The notes beneath the pieces are model-generated. The model ran no database searches. It saw only the letters and a list, made by a program, of their open reading frames with translations, and was not told the origin of the DNA. 33,884 nucleotides of DNA from Bacteroidota bacterium (GTDB taxonomy: Bacteria; Bacteroidota; Bacteroidia; Chitinophagales; Chitinophagaceae), in the NCBI GenBank assembly GCA_026391125.1, contig JAPLEO010000064.1:1-33884 (forward strand). The letters run 5' to 3'. Positions 1 through 8,342 of this stretch are shown here, in pieces; positions within the stretch are counted from its first letter, which is position 1, and every line of letters begins with the position of its first letter. Both the position numbers and the translations under genes were made by a program.

Positions 1-8
1 GACTCCAC

Positions 9-45
9 AATGCCTTGTAAATTGTTTATTTACAAGGCATTTTTA
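9..45 (+). terminator. Rho-independent terminator of an upstream gene
   Basis: A perfect 12-bp stem (9-20 pairing with 30-41) with a 9-base loop is followed by TTTTAATTTA on the plus strand. The minus side of the stem has no T run, so it serves a plus-strand gene lying left of the window and meets the minus-strand DUF998 gene tail to tail. Confidence 0.8.
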
Positions 46-636
46 ATTTAAAACTAGTTGATATTGTTTCACACCTACACACAAAAGCCAACTGATATCA
101 CAGAACAATAAAAGCCTTTGTGTTAATCCCCTTAGAGAAATGGGGCTGGCAATAAAAATGGTTAATAGTATCAAACTGATCAAGCCCCAAAAAACGGTGG
201 GCCCTGCATACTTTTTTAATGCATAATTTTTCTTAAACGAAATTCCCCATGCTATCATTGAAATGCCAAGGTTAAGTAATGCAATTAATGCTGCAAATCC
301 ATGTATCAAGCCCTCAATTGTTCGTTGCTCTCCAGGTATATCTGTTGGGAATATGCCAGCTAAAAAAATACCAATACAAAAAATGCTAAGTGTTATTATA
401 CCTAAGTTAGATGATGTAACATGCCGCATCAAATCTCTAAGTATTAGTGTTGATGCAAAGGCCAATGCAAAAAATGCAATTGTCATCAGCCAACTAACCT
501 TGCCGACTGCGTATTCACTTACAAAGCATGTTAGCATATTTTTATCTGGTCTTAAAAAATGAAGTATGATTACGATTACTAAGAATAAAATCAAGCCAAA
601 TATGCTAATGAAGGCAATTGTTTTCTTTGGTTTCAT
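43..636 (-). CDS. DUF998 family multi-pass membrane protein
   Basis: A 197-residue integral membrane protein of unknown function. The DUF998 hallmarks are visible: a first helix ending in the segment HFLRPDKN, then the block SEYAVGKVSWLM that opens helix 2, and about six hydrophobic helices in all. I use the ATG at 634-636 (MKPKKT...) because the longer reading from 732 would overlap the upstream gene by 68 bases and adds a poorly membrane-like leader. It lies 28 bases downstream of another membrane gene on the same strand, so the two are probably co-transcribed. No catalytic residues are apparent. DUF998 is known only as a membrane family, so no substrate can be given. Confidence 0.75.
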   Translation of the reverse strand: MKPKKTIAFISIFGLILFLVIVIILHFLRPDKNMLTCFVSEYAVGKVSWLMTIAFFALAFASTLILRDLMRHVTSSNLGIITLSIFCIGIFLAGIFPTDIPGEQRTIEGLIHGFAALIALLNLGISMIAWGISFKKNYALKKYAGPTVFWGLISLILLTIFIASPISLRGLTQRLLLFCDISWLLCVGVKQYQLVLN

Positions 637-664
637 AAATGGTTTCTGAATAATATATATTAAT

Positions 665-1405
665 CTAAAATAAATGAGAAGCAATCCACTTGGCAAAACT
701 TTGCCACCAGGCAGAATGACTGTTTGGGCCAATCAAAAAAGAAATGGCGATAATTGCTATAAATACTCCTAAAGGAAATGCAGACCTTTTTTGCCTGATG
801 TCAAATATCATCCACCCCAATGTAAATAACGCGATAACTCCAATCATTGCAGGGATAGCCCCAAATGGCAAACCGCAAACTGCAAGCAAAAAACGTCCAA
901 GTCCGGGACCTAATATCAGCAATCCAATACAGGCAAAAAAGCGGAGATGGTAGGACGTTTTCTTTTTATAATAAATACCCAAGCCATATAAAATGCTGAT
1001 ATAAAACATGTCGGGAATACCGCTAAATCCCATTGATGCCAATGCTTCTGTTTCACCAATCGTTTTAATATTTCTTAGATAACCTTCTCGCGCAACAAGG
1101 AAAAAGGATAGCAGCAATAAGGGGAATACAAAATAGGAAGCTTTGCCAACAAATCTGTGCCATTTTATCCTATTAGTTCTAATAAAAATAGGTTGTGCAA
1201 TCAAAATAAAGATCCATGTAAGCATTACGGCCCCGTGAAAATGATGTGCCCAGGTAAAGCCATCAAAATTTGGGAATTTAATAAGGTACGTTTTATAAAA
1301 ACCGGCAAAACTGATAAAAAGAAGAAATATAAAAAAGTAGATAAGCCGGGTGGTAATACCTCTATTATTCTTGGAATTGTCTTGAGATAGTTCTGAAGAG
1401 ATCAT
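665..1405 (-). CDS. Multi-pass membrane protein with conserved His motifs
   Basis: 246 residues with about seven hydrophobic helices. The second helix begins WAHHFHGAVMLTW and is followed by a loop ending KWHRFVGKASYF. Paired histidines at helix ends like these recall cytochrome-like or DUF2306-type membrane proteins, where histidines can hold haem or metal. That is analogy, not proof. The N-terminus (MISSELSQDNSKNNRG) is polar and has no cleavable signal. It is the first gene of a two-gene minus-strand run with the DUF998 gene and is divergent from the histidine kinase at 1618. Function unknown; a redox or quinol-linked membrane role is one possibility. Confidence 0.6.
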   Translation of the reverse strand: MISSELSQDNSKNNRGITTRLIYFFIFLLFISFAGFYKTYLIKFPNFDGFTWAHHFHGAVMLTWIFILIAQPIFIRTNRIKWHRFVGKASYFVFPLLLLSFFLVAREGYLRNIKTIGETEALASMGFSGIPDMFYISILYGLGIYYKKKTSYHLRFFACIGLLILGPGLGRFLLAVCGLPFGAIPAMIGVIALFTLGWMIFDIRQKRSAFPLGVFIAIIAISFLIGPNSHSAWWQSFAKWIASHLF

Positions 1406-1497
1406 TGTTTATATTTTGGTTGCTTGAAATTGCATATTCTGTGCTTATCCTTAAAAAAGAGAATGGTGAAAAGCCATGTTTCTGAGGCAACTGCATT

Positions 1498-1532
1498 AAA
1501 TGCCATATCGTGCACTTAATAGTATGGCATTT
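1498..1532. promoter_or_regulatory. 10-bp inverted repeat in a divergent intergenic region
   Basis: AAATGCCATA (1498-1507) and TATGGCATTT (1523-1532) are perfect inverted arms separated by 15 bases, in the 212-base gap between the membrane gene at 1405 (minus) and the kinase gene at 1618 (plus). There is no T run after either arm, so a terminator is unlikely. A dimeric regulator site or RNA hairpin fits better. The rest of the gap shows no strong promoter box. Confidence 0.4.
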
Positions 1533-1617
1533 GCCTTTCCCTCAAAATATTGGTCGTTCACCAAATGTATTAGGCAGATCTATTAGCATTGGTTATTTTT
1601 AAATTATACAGTTAGAT

Positions 1618-3642
1618 ATGCAACGGATTTTTCTCTTTTTTTTCTTTTGTATTTTATTCAACCATGATTGCACTGCTCAGGATACACTTATTTTAAACGG
1701 CCAGCCCAAATGGGAAAAATCATTTGATATTGCAGATTACTGTTTCATTTATCAGGAAATGGGTGATACTGCACTTTCATTTGAAGCAGTAAAAAATCAA
1801 ATTTTTGTTCCTTATAGAAATGAATGGCGTCAACAAAAAACAAGTAATAAGCCGTTAATTATTCAATGGAAAAAATTTATTGTTCGAAATATATCTGTAA
1901 AAGACACAGTAAACTTGAGTATAAGTACTGTACATTATTTTACTAGATTATATGTTGGAAATCAGTTGATTGCTAGAAGTGGTGCTTATGAGACTAGGGG
2001 CTTCATACCACCTGGTACTAATTTTGCTTATGAACGAGGGAGGCTTCCAGTAGTAGTGCCGCCCCAAACCACCACCACCTTTTGGCTCCGTACTGAAGAC
2101 CGACAGAATCAGCTGATAGGACCTGTTATATTTCTTGAAACAAAATTTTCAGGTATGGTAGAAGAGCAGAGAAACGTCTTCGGAGCTAGATATCTTTTTC
2201 TGCTTTTGGCTGCTATGGCTGGATGTTTCTTTTTTATAGGCATTTATGCTGCTTACAATTATTATTTATACCGGCAAGTTTCTTTTATCTGGTATATTTC
2301 ATATACAATTGCAGCTTTCTTTTCTTGTTTGCACTGGATGGATATCAGGTTAGGGATGGCCATGTTTTCTCCTTTACTGCATGATATTATTTTTTCAGTA
2401 TTCGTTTACTTGATACCAATACTTTATAGTTTCTTCATTGGAAGCATGCTTCAATTAAATAAATACTTTAAAAAAGGTTGGCTGCTTGTAAAAATTCTGG
2501 CACTAGTTTGTTTTGTTCAAATGATTCTACAACTTTTAGAAGTTCAATTTGGATGGTTCCCATTTAATTCAAATTATTATGGAATCATTTTAACTCCATT
2601 TGCAATTATCATACTCAATATATTTTTGGGTATTCTTACTGTAAAGAGTCAAGATCCAGTGAAATGGTTTTTGTTTGGGGGGATAGTAAGTCTGCTGATA
2701 TTATGGTGTTTGCCTTTACTGAAATTATATGCCCCTCCAGTAAATATGAATTATGAAATATTCCTGATCATTAATTTCCCAATTGTATTTCTAATGATGG
2801 GTTTAGTTATAGAGGCCATTTGTTTTTCTTTTGCACTTACTTACCGTAGTAATTTGGTATTACTTGAAAAAAATAAATTACAGGCAAATTACAACCTGCA
2901 ATTGCAGGCTGCATTGCATCAAAGAACTACAGAACTGGAAGCACAAAATAAACTGGTAGAAGCACAAAAAATACAACAGGTTGCAACAGCATTTGAACAT
3001 AAGATTGCGGAGACAGAAATGATTGCGCTGCGTGCTCAGATGAATCCACATTTTATTTTCAATTGTCTCAATTCAATCAAGCTATACACACTTGAAAATG
3101 ATTCACTAACAGCCTCTGAATACCTTACCAAATTCTCTCAGCTTATCCGGTTAGTACTTGAAAATTCCAGATCAGAAAAAGTAACCCTCCAAAAAGAATT
3201 GGAAACACTAAAACTTTATATAGAACTGGAAGCCATGCGATTTAAAGACAAAGTGAAATATAAAATAAATGTGCTTCCACATATCGATCAACAATATATT
3301 GAGATTCCACCATTGTTGCTGCAGCCATATGTAGAAAATGCCATTTGGCATGGCCTGATGCACAAACCAGAAGGAGGAAATATTTCGATTGATATCTCTC
3401 AGCCAACAGAATTTTTATTGCATATTGAAATTAGTGATGATGGCATTGGCAGAGAGATGGCGAGGGTACACAAAAGCAAATCAGCTACAAGGCAAAAATC
3501 GTTTGGCTTAAAGATGACCTCCGAAAGGCTGGATGCCATCAACCATATTTACCAAACAAAAACGGAAGTTAAAATTGATGATCTGACAGATGAAGATGGC
3601 AATGCCACAGGTACAAAAGTAATCATAGAAATACCCTTATAA
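1618..3642 (+). CDS. 7TMR-DISM sensor histidine kinase, LytS type
   Basis: A 674-residue membrane sensor kinase. Residues 1-21 are a signal peptide ending TAQ. Residues about 22-180 form a beta-rich periplasmic domain of the 7TMR-DISM extracellular type, followed by about seven transmembrane helices (190-415) and a coiled coil (415-465). The kinase core follows: the phosphoacceptor is H478 in MNPHFIFNCLNSI (His_kinase, PF06580), the N-box is at VENA (572-575), and the ATP-binding G-box DDGIG is at 607-611. The family phosphorylates a partner LytTR regulator, and exactly such a gene starts 7 bases downstream, so this is a complete two-component pair. The DISM ectodomain suggests sensing of an extracellular, possibly carbohydrate, ligand, but the ligand cannot be read from sequence. 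Confidence 0.9.
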   Translation: MQRIFLFFFFCILFNHDCTAQDTLILNGQPKWEKSFDIADYCFIYQEMGDTALSFEAVKNQIFVPYRNEWRQQKTSNKPLIIQWKKFIVRNISVKDTVNLSISTVHYFTRLYVGNQLIARSGAYETRGFIPPGTNFAYERGRLPVVVPPQTTTTFWLRTEDRQNQLIGPVIFLETKFSGMVEEQRNVFGARYLFLLLAAMAGCFFFIGIYAAYNYYLYRQVSFIWYISYTIAAFFSCLHWMDIRLGMAMFSPLLHDIIFSVFVYLIPILYSFFIGSMLQLNKYFKKGWLLVKILALVCFVQMILQLLEVQFGWFPFNSNYYGIILTPFAIIILNIFLGILTVKSQDPVKWFLFGGIVSLLILWCLPLLKLYAPPVNMNYEIFLIINFPIVFLMMGLVIEAICFSFALTYRSNLVLLEKNKLQANYNLQLQAALHQRTTELEAQNKLVEAQKIQQVATAFEHKIAETEMIALRAQMNPHFIFNCLNSIKLYTLENDSLTASEYLTKFSQLIRLVLENSRSEKVTLQKELETLKLYIELEAMRFKDKVKYKINVLPHIDQQYIEIPPLLLQPYVENAIWHGLMHKPEGGNISIDISQPTEFLLHIEISDDGIGREMARVHKSKSATRQKSFGLKMTSERLDAINHIYQTKTEVKIDDLTDEDGNATGTKVIIEIPL

Positions 3643-3649
3643 TTGAAAT

Positions 3650-4393
3650 ATGCTAAAAGCAGTTATCATAGATGATGAACCTGATTGTGTGAAATTATTA
3701 GCGTTGCAACTAAAAATGTATTGCCCGCAAGTGCAAGTATTGGCAGAATGTACATCCAGCGAGAAAGGCCTATTAAAGATAAAAGAATTGCTACCAGACA
3801 TTGTTTTCTTAGACATTGAAATGCCATTAATGAATGGGTTTGAGTTACTTGAAAAGATCGGCCATATCAATTTCAGCTTGGTGTTTGTAACTGCTTATGA
3901 CCAATTTGCAGTTAAAGCATTTCGTTTTAACGCGCTCGATTATTTATTAAAACCCATTGATGGGAAAGACCTGAAAGTAGCTGTTGAAAAAGCGTTGCAG
4001 CAAAGGCCTAATCAGGAACAGCTGAAATTAATGAAACAACAGTTGAATGCAGGAGAAAAATACTTTCCTGATAAAATAGCCTTGCCTTATCAGAACGGCG
4101 TAATATTTACTGAGGTAAAAAATGTGTTGTATTGCGAATCGGAAAATAACTACACCCGATTTCAAGTAGCTGGAGGGCAACAATACTTGGTTAGTAAAAC
4201 ATTGGGTGATATACAGGAAGTATTGGAAGAAAGGAATTTCCTAAGAGTGCATCGGCAATATCTAGTGAATCTAGATCATATTAAAAAGTATGTAAGAGGG
4301 GAAGGTAATTACCTAATCATGAGCAATGATTGCAATATTCCAGTAGCAAGAAACAAAAAAGATAAATTGATAGAAAAATTCGGATGGTTATAA
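3650..4393 (+). CDS. LytTR-family response regulator
   Basis: 247 residues. The receiver domain (1-120) shows the acidic pair D8/D9, the phosphoacceptor D55 in VFLDIEMP, T81 and K101 in the LLKP motif. The C-terminal half (about 140-247) is a LytTR DNA-binding domain with the recognisable segments ENNYTRF and FLRVHRQYLVNLDHI. It is the cognate partner of the kinase 7 bases upstream. LytTR regulators of this type bind direct repeats upstream of target promoters. No obvious target is marked here, though the intergenic region at 1406-1617 is a candidate for autoregulation. All receiver residues are present, so the protein should be active. Confidence 0.92.
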   Translation: MLKAVIIDDEPDCVKLLALQLKMYCPQVQVLAECTSSEKGLLKIKELLPDIVFLDIEMPLMNGFELLEKIGHINFSLVFVTAYDQFAVKAFRFNALDYLLKPIDGKDLKVAVEKALQQRPNQEQLKLMKQQLNAGEKYFPDKIALPYQNGVIFTEVKNVLYCESENNYTRFQVAGGQQYLVSKTLGDIQEVLEERNFLRVHRQYLVNLDHIKKYVRGEGNYLIMSNDCNIPVARNKKDKLIEKFGWL

Positions 4394-4452
4394 AATCAAC
4401 AGTGTATAACTTGTTGGGTAATGAATAATATTTAATATTTGAGCATTTCTTT

Positions 4453-4460
4453 TATTTTTG
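4453..4460 (+). promoter_or_regulatory. -7 box TATTTTTG directly before psuK
   Basis: An exact match to the Bacteroidota TAnnTTTG element, with only 4 bases between its last G and the psuK ATG at 4465. No TTTG -33 element is seen at the usual 17-23 base distance. If used, transcription would start at or next to the ATG. Confidence 0.5.
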
Positions 4461-4464
4461 CAGC

Positions 4465-5391
4465 ATGCCAAACCCAATTATTTGTATCGGAGCCGCTCTT
4501 GTGGATGAATTAATTCATGCTAGTAACGAATTATTATTAGCCACCACCAGTGATGCGATAGTTACCAAAACAGCGGGCGGGGTTTCGCGAAACATTGCAC
4601 ATCAACTAGCTATTATTGGGGTGCCAGTTCAATTAATTAGTGTGTTTGGTAATGATAGTGATGGCGACTGGTTGAAAAAAACTTGTATCAATGCAGGCGT
4701 TAAACTGGATGCTTCTATTACTCGAGAAGGACTTTCTGGAAAATATACAGGGATCTTAAACATAGATGGTTCTTTGTTTGCGGCTTTTTTAACCAATGCT
4801 GCCAATCATTTAATAACACCAGCGCATCTGGCCGCACACACTGATTTATTAAAAACTGCTTCCTATTTATTGGGTGATGCAAATTTGAATATCGAAACGG
4901 TAGAATGGTTACTCAATTTTAGTAAGTCATCTGGAATCCCTTTTATTCTAGAACCTGTGTCTGTGCCTCCTGCTAGGAAGTTTAAAGAGGTAGACCTGTC
5001 GGGATTGTATTTAATCACTCCTAATGAAGACGAACTGCCAGTGTTGTGTTCAGATAAAGCTTTTTTAACGCAACTGCAAGTAGAAGAGCTTTTGAATAAA
5101 GGAATTCAAAACGTATGGTTGCATAACGGTAAACAAGGTTCGGCACGTTATAGTAAAGATCAAACGATTAGTTTACACGCACCAGATATTGAAGTGGTAG
5201 ATTGTACAGGTGCTGGTGATGGTTCTTTATCTGGGTATCTATTAGGAAAATACTTAGGTAGAAGCGAAAGCGAATGCTTGAAATTGGCGCACACTTTGTC
5301 GGCAGAAATTTTACAAGTAAATGGATCTATTGCTACCCATCTTACACAAACCATTTTGTTGGATCATGTGAGTAAATACTACCCAGATTAA
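4465..5391 (+). CDS. psuK: Pseudouridine kinase (PfkB family)
   Basis: A 308-residue PfkB sugar kinase. It shows the N-terminal GAALVDEL strand, the GGVSRNIAHQLA substrate/nucleotide-binding signature, and the C-terminal DCTGAGDGS motif with catalytic base D252 and its anion hole. Family members phosphorylate ribokinase-like substrates. Assignment to pseudouridine rests on the next gene: its stop codon overlaps the psuG start (TAATG), and PsuG uses the 5'-phosphate this kinase makes. Together they degrade pseudouridine to uracil and ribose 5-phosphate. Length and motifs are normal for PsuK. On its own it could pass for another PfkB nucleoside kinase. The predicted mRNA leader is extremely short. 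Confidence 0.88.
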   Translation: MPNPIICIGAALVDELIHASNELLLATTSDAIVTKTAGGVSRNIAHQLAIIGVPVQLISVFGNDSDGDWLKKTCINAGVKLDASITREGLSGKYTGILNIDGSLFAAFLTNAANHLITPAHLAAHTDLLKTASYLLGDANLNIETVEWLLNFSKSSGIPFILEPVSVPPARKFKEVDLSGLYLITPNEDELPVLCSDKAFLTQLQVEELLNKGIQNVWLHNGKQGSARYSKDQTISLHAPDIEVVDCTGAGDGSLSGYLLGKYLGRSESECLKLAHTLSAEILQVNGSIATHLTQTILLDHVSKYYPD

Positions 5392-6311
5392 TGAAAGCAT
5401 TTCTAGAGATCAATCCAGAAGTCCAATTAGCGCTTGAACAAAACAAGCCGGTAGTTGCATTGGAATCTACAATCATTTCTCATGGGATGCCCTATCCTCA
5501 AAATATTGAAACAGCAAAGGCTGTAGAATCTATCGTGCGGGAGTACGGCGCGGTTCCTGCTACCATTGCCATCATGGATGGGAAATGCCGGGTTGGATTA
5601 AGCGAAGAACAATTACTAACATTTGCTCAGTCCACCAATACTTGGAAAGTGAGTTTGCGAGATATGCCCTTTGTAGTGAGTCAGCAATTAATGGGCGCAA
5701 CCACAGTTGCCGCAACCATGCGGATTGCGGCGATGGCAGGTATAAAAGTATTTGTTACTGGTGGGATTGGCGGAGTACACAGAGATGCTGCTACCACTAT
5801 GGATATCTCAGCCGATTTAACTGAGATGGCAAACACTTCAGTGGCCATCATTTCTGCTGGAGTAAAATCAATTTTAGACATTGGTCTTACCTTAGAATAT
5901 TTAGAAACAATGGGTATCCCTGTTGTAACATTTAGACAAAATAGTTTTCCTAGTTTTTATTCGAACAGCAGTGGCTTTGATTCTCCTTTGCGTTTAGAGA
6001 CTGTTGCTGATATAGCAGCCATGTTACACGCTAAATGGAAGATGCAATTGTCCGGTGCTGTATTGGTAGCGAATCCAATTCCAATTGATCAGGAAATTCC
6101 TGCAGCAATTATCGAAATAACAATTGTAAAAGCATTGGAAGCAGCAAAAGCTCAAAATGTTTTCGGAAAAAACTTAACACCATTTTTGTTGAAGTATATC
6201 GCCGATCATACAATGGGAGAAAGTCTTTCATCGAATATCGCACTGATAAAAAATAATGCAAAATTAGGAGCAGAAATTGCACTTGCTTTTAGTAAACAAA
6301 TAGTAGGTTAA
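5391..6311 (+). CDS. psuG: Pseudouridine-5'-phosphate glycosidase
   Basis: 306 residues, full length. PsuG reversibly cleaves the C-C glycosidic bond of pseudouridine 5'-phosphate to uracil and ribose 5-phosphate. The signature VALESTIISHGMPYP is near the N-terminus (E25, equivalent to the acidic active-site residue of E. coli PsuG). FVTGGIGGVHR lies mid-protein, and K159 in SAGVKSILD matches the Schiff-base lysine. The start overlaps the psuK stop by one base (TAATG), implying translational coupling. The older name 'indigoidine synthase A-like' refers to the same fold, but the context with psuK argues for nucleoside salvage. A GH5 glucanase gene follows after 18 bases in the same direction. 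Confidence 0.95.
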   Translation: MKAFLEINPEVQLALEQNKPVVALESTIISHGMPYPQNIETAKAVESIVREYGAVPATIAIMDGKCRVGLSEEQLLTFAQSTNTWKVSLRDMPFVVSQQLMGATTVAATMRIAAMAGIKVFVTGGIGGVHRDAATTMDISADLTEMANTSVAIISAGVKSILDIGLTLEYLETMGIPVVTFRQNSFPSFYSNSSGFDSPLRLETVADIAAMLHAKWKMQLSGAVLVANPIPIDQEIPAAIIEITIVKALEAAKAQNVFGKNLTPFLLKYIADHTMGESLSSNIALIKNNAKLGAEIALAFSKQIVG

Positions 6312-6329
6312 ATCAAAACAAAAAATGTA

Positions 6330-7373
6330 ATGAAAATTAGGAAAACCACGATCGCTATCTTACTATTTTCAGTACTATTTGTGTTTTGCAAGAAGTCTCA
6401 AGCGCCTGAAGTTATCACCCCCATAACACCTATTGTACCCGTCCCTGAAAAGAATTTAACAAATAGCACTGCCGTTGAATATTATGGTCCACTCAGGGTA
6501 GTTGGAAATAAAATTGTTGGTACTGGTGATTCCATTGTTCAATTAAGAGGAATGTCTTTTTTCTGGAGTCAGTGGATGGGTAAATATTATAATGCAAGTG
6601 TTGTAAAATGGCTAAAAGATGATTGGTATTGTAATGTTGTTAGAGCCGCAATGGCAGTTGAAAATGGAGGCTATCTGACTAGCCCTGATACTGAAAAACA
6701 AAAAGTGTTTGATCTCGTTGATGCAGCCATCGCAAATGGAATGTATGTGATTGTTGACTGGCATGATCATAATGCAGCAGATCATTTACAGGCATCCACC
6801 AAATTTTTTGCAGAGATTGCTAAAAAATATGGCGACAAACCCAATGTTATTTATGAGCCTTTTAACGAACCGCTGCAAGTGTCGTGGGCAGCAGTTGTAA
6901 AGCCCTATGATCAAGCAGTGATAGATACAATAAGAAAATATGACCCCGATAATTTAATTATTTGTGGCACTCCAACCTGGTCACAAGATGTAGATATTGC
7001 GGCTAATGATAAATTGGTAGGAACCAATATTGCGTATACCCTTCATTTCTATTCTGGCACTCATAAACAATCTTTAAGAGACAAAGCTACAGCAGCATTG
7101 AACAAAGGAATTGCCTTATTGGTAACAGAATATGGAACCACAGATGCTAGTGGTGATGGGGCTGTTAATGAAACTGAAACCAATCTTTGGTATAATTTTT
7201 TGGATGCCAATAAAATATCTTGGTGTAATTGGTCGGTCGCAGATAAAGCAGAATCTTCAGCAGTATTATTCACAGGGGCATCGACCTATGGAAATTGGGT
7301 AATCAATCAAATTACTACTTCTGGTGCTTTTGTACGCCAAGAAATAAGGACTAAAAACCTAAGATTTAAATAA
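6330..7373 (+). CDS. GH5 endoglucanase lipoprotein
   Basis: A 347-residue secreted glycoside hydrolase. The N-terminus is a lipoprotein-type signal peptide with C20 in LFVFCKKS, then a Pro/Thr-rich linker to about residue 45. The catalytic TIM barrel has the GH5 landmarks: VVDWHDHNA, the acid/base E180 in PFNEP, the HFYSG strand, and the nucleophile E267 in LLVTEYGT. It resembles the cellulase subgroup of GH5 (subfamily 2-like), which cuts beta-1,4-glucans. It begins 18 bases after psuG and has no evident promoter of its own, so it may ride on the psuKG transcript, an unusual pairing. It ends 4 bases before the convergent Rrf2 gene, with no terminator visible between them. Confidence 0.9.
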   Translation: MKIRKTTIAILLFSVLFVFCKKSQAPEVITPITPIVPVPEKNLTNSTAVEYYGPLRVVGNKIVGTGDSIVQLRGMSFFWSQWMGKYYNASVVKWLKDDWYCNVVRAAMAVENGGYLTSPDTEKQKVFDLVDAAIANGMYVIVDWHDHNAADHLQASTKFFAEIAKKYGDKPNVIYEPFNEPLQVSWAAVVKPYDQAVIDTIRKYDPDNLIICGTPTWSQDVDIAANDKLVGTNIAYTLHFYSGTHKQSLRDKATAALNKGIALLVTEYGTTDASGDGAVNETETNLWYNFLDANKISWCNWSVADKAESSAVLFTGASTYGNWVINQITTSGAFVRQEIRTKNLRFK

Positions 7374-7377
7374 TCAA

Positions 7378-7818
7378 TTAAATAGAATTATTAATAAACA
7401 AGGATTCATTATCTGCCTTCTCAGAAAGCTCTTGAATGGTATTTGTTTGAAAAAGATGGATCAATTCTTGTTTGATAGGCTTGTATTGAAAATGCAGTGG
7501 ACAAGGTTTTGTTTCAGAACATTTCTTTAAACCTAATATGCATTTTTCGAACAAATCATTTTCGTTGACTGCTTCTAATATTTTTTTTAAAGGTAACTGC
7601 TTCGACTTTTCCGTAATATAAAATCCTCCGTTTGGTCCGCGTACTGAATTGATTACACAATTGTCTTTCGTTAACAACTGCAGGATCTTCGCAGTGAAAG
7701 AGGGTGGTGAATCAATTGCAGTAGCGATTTCAGCCAAGCTCAATTTTTTCTCAACAGAACTTTTTTGTGCTATATAAATCGTAGCTCTTAATGCGTATTC
7801 TGTGGCTTTTGAAAACAT
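7378..7818 (-). CDS. Rrf2-family regulator with three cysteines
   Basis: 146 residues. The N-terminal winged helix has the Rrf2 opening MFSKATEYALRATIYIA, and the wing SVRGPNGGFYI holds the typical GPxGG turn. Cysteines C93, C100 and C106 (spacing C-x6-C-x5-C) lie where IscR and NsrR bind an Fe-S cluster, so it is probably an Fe-S or nitric-oxide sensing repressor. It follows the QueD-like gene by 40 bases on the same strand and is probably co-transcribed. The neighbouring divergent operon encodes two likely Fe-S proteins, so it is a reasonable candidate target. Which of IscR, NsrR or another subfamily it belongs to cannot be settled by eye. Confidence 0.88.
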   Translation of the reverse strand: MFSKATEYALRATIYIAQKSSVEKKLSLAEIATAIDSPPSFTAKILQLLTKDNCVINSVRGPNGGFYITEKSKQLPLKKILEAVNENDLFEKCILGLKKCSETKPCPLHFQYKPIKQELIHLFQTNTIQELSEKADNESLFINNSI

Positions 7819-7858
7819 GGTGAATTCTTTGATTTAGATGATGTTGATAGTCCAATTA

Positions 7859-8290
7859 TTAATTATCTGAAATCCATTCTGCAAAAGAATCTTTGGTCTC
7901 ATATAATTTTATTTGTAACAATTTAATATCCAAAGGAAGTTTTGCATTTAATACATGCTGCATATATAACAAGATGTTTTCTGCACTTGGTTCAACTTCC
8001 CAGATAATCAAATTGTCATGTAAATGATTAGTAGGATGATCTTTTATATAGGCTTCAGATAACACCAAACTATGGTCAAACTTTTCTATGATTGCAACGT
8101 TCACTAAATTTTTGATCTGTTTAAAATCAATGATAAAACCGGGGGTAGGAATATATTCTTTCTGAACACTACTGGTACCAAGGGTTACATGTAATTCGTA
8201 GGAATGACCGTGGATGTTTTTACAAGCACCTTGATAGCCATGAATGGCGTGTGCCATTTCGAAGTGAAATATTTTCGTAAGACGTAACAT
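7859..8290 (-). CDS. queD: 6-pyruvoyl-tetrahydropterin synthase / QueD family
   Basis: 143 residues. The zinc-binding histidines H14, H27 and H29 are present (FEMAHAIHGY and NIHGHSYEL), with the catalytic cysteine C23 between them. The FDHSLVL motif supplies the Asp-His pair, and a C-terminal Glu lies in LYETKDSFAEW. The family converts 7,8-dihydroneopterin triphosphate either to 6-carboxy-tetrahydropterin (QueD, queuosine and other 7-deazapurine synthesis) or to 6-pyruvoyl-tetrahydropterin. No queC, queE or queF is nearby, so the queuosine assignment is probable rather than shown. It is the first gene of a minus-strand pair with the Rrf2 regulator. Confidence 0.85.
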   Translation of the reverse strand: MLRLTKIFHFEMAHAIHGYQGACKNIHGHSYELHVTLGTSSVQKEYIPTPGFIIDFKQIKNLVNVAIIEKFDHSLVLSEAYIKDHPTNHLHDNLIIWEVEPSAENILLYMQHVLNAKLPLDIKLLQIKLYETKDSFAEWISDN

Positions 8291-8306
8291 AGCAAATAAT
8301 TAAGGA

Positions 8307-8314
8307 CAAAATTA
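8307..8314 (-). promoter_or_regulatory. -7 box of the queD-Rrf2 run
   Basis: Read on the minus strand the sequence is TAATTTTG, matching TAnnTTTG, 16 bases before the queD ATG. It lies only 11 bases from the plus-strand -7 box of the U32 operon (8326-8333), so the two promoters overlap back to back. Confidence 0.55.
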
Positions 8315-8325
8315 CCTTTAATTAT

Positions 8326-8333
8326 TATATTTG
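8326..8333 (+). promoter_or_regulatory. -7 box of the U32-ferredoxin operon
   Basis: TATATTTG matches TAnnTTTG exactly and ends 9 bases before the ATG at 8343. The TTG at 8331 belongs to this box and is therefore not a likely start codon. No clear TTTG -33 element is visible. Confidence 0.55.
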
Positions 8334-8342
8334 CCAATTATA

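Noticed and set aside
263..1390. Three plus-strand frames opposite the two membrane genes
   Set aside because: They mirror the minus-strand genes, have no promoter and no recognisable domains.
5391..6311. Indigoidine synthase A instead of PsuG
   Set aside because: The coupled PfkB kinase and conserved E25/K159 fit pseudouridine salvage, and no pigment genes are present.
8331..8342. TTG start adding four residues to the U32 protein
   Set aside because: The TTG is the end of a perfect TAnnTTTG promoter box, and an ATG follows at 8343.
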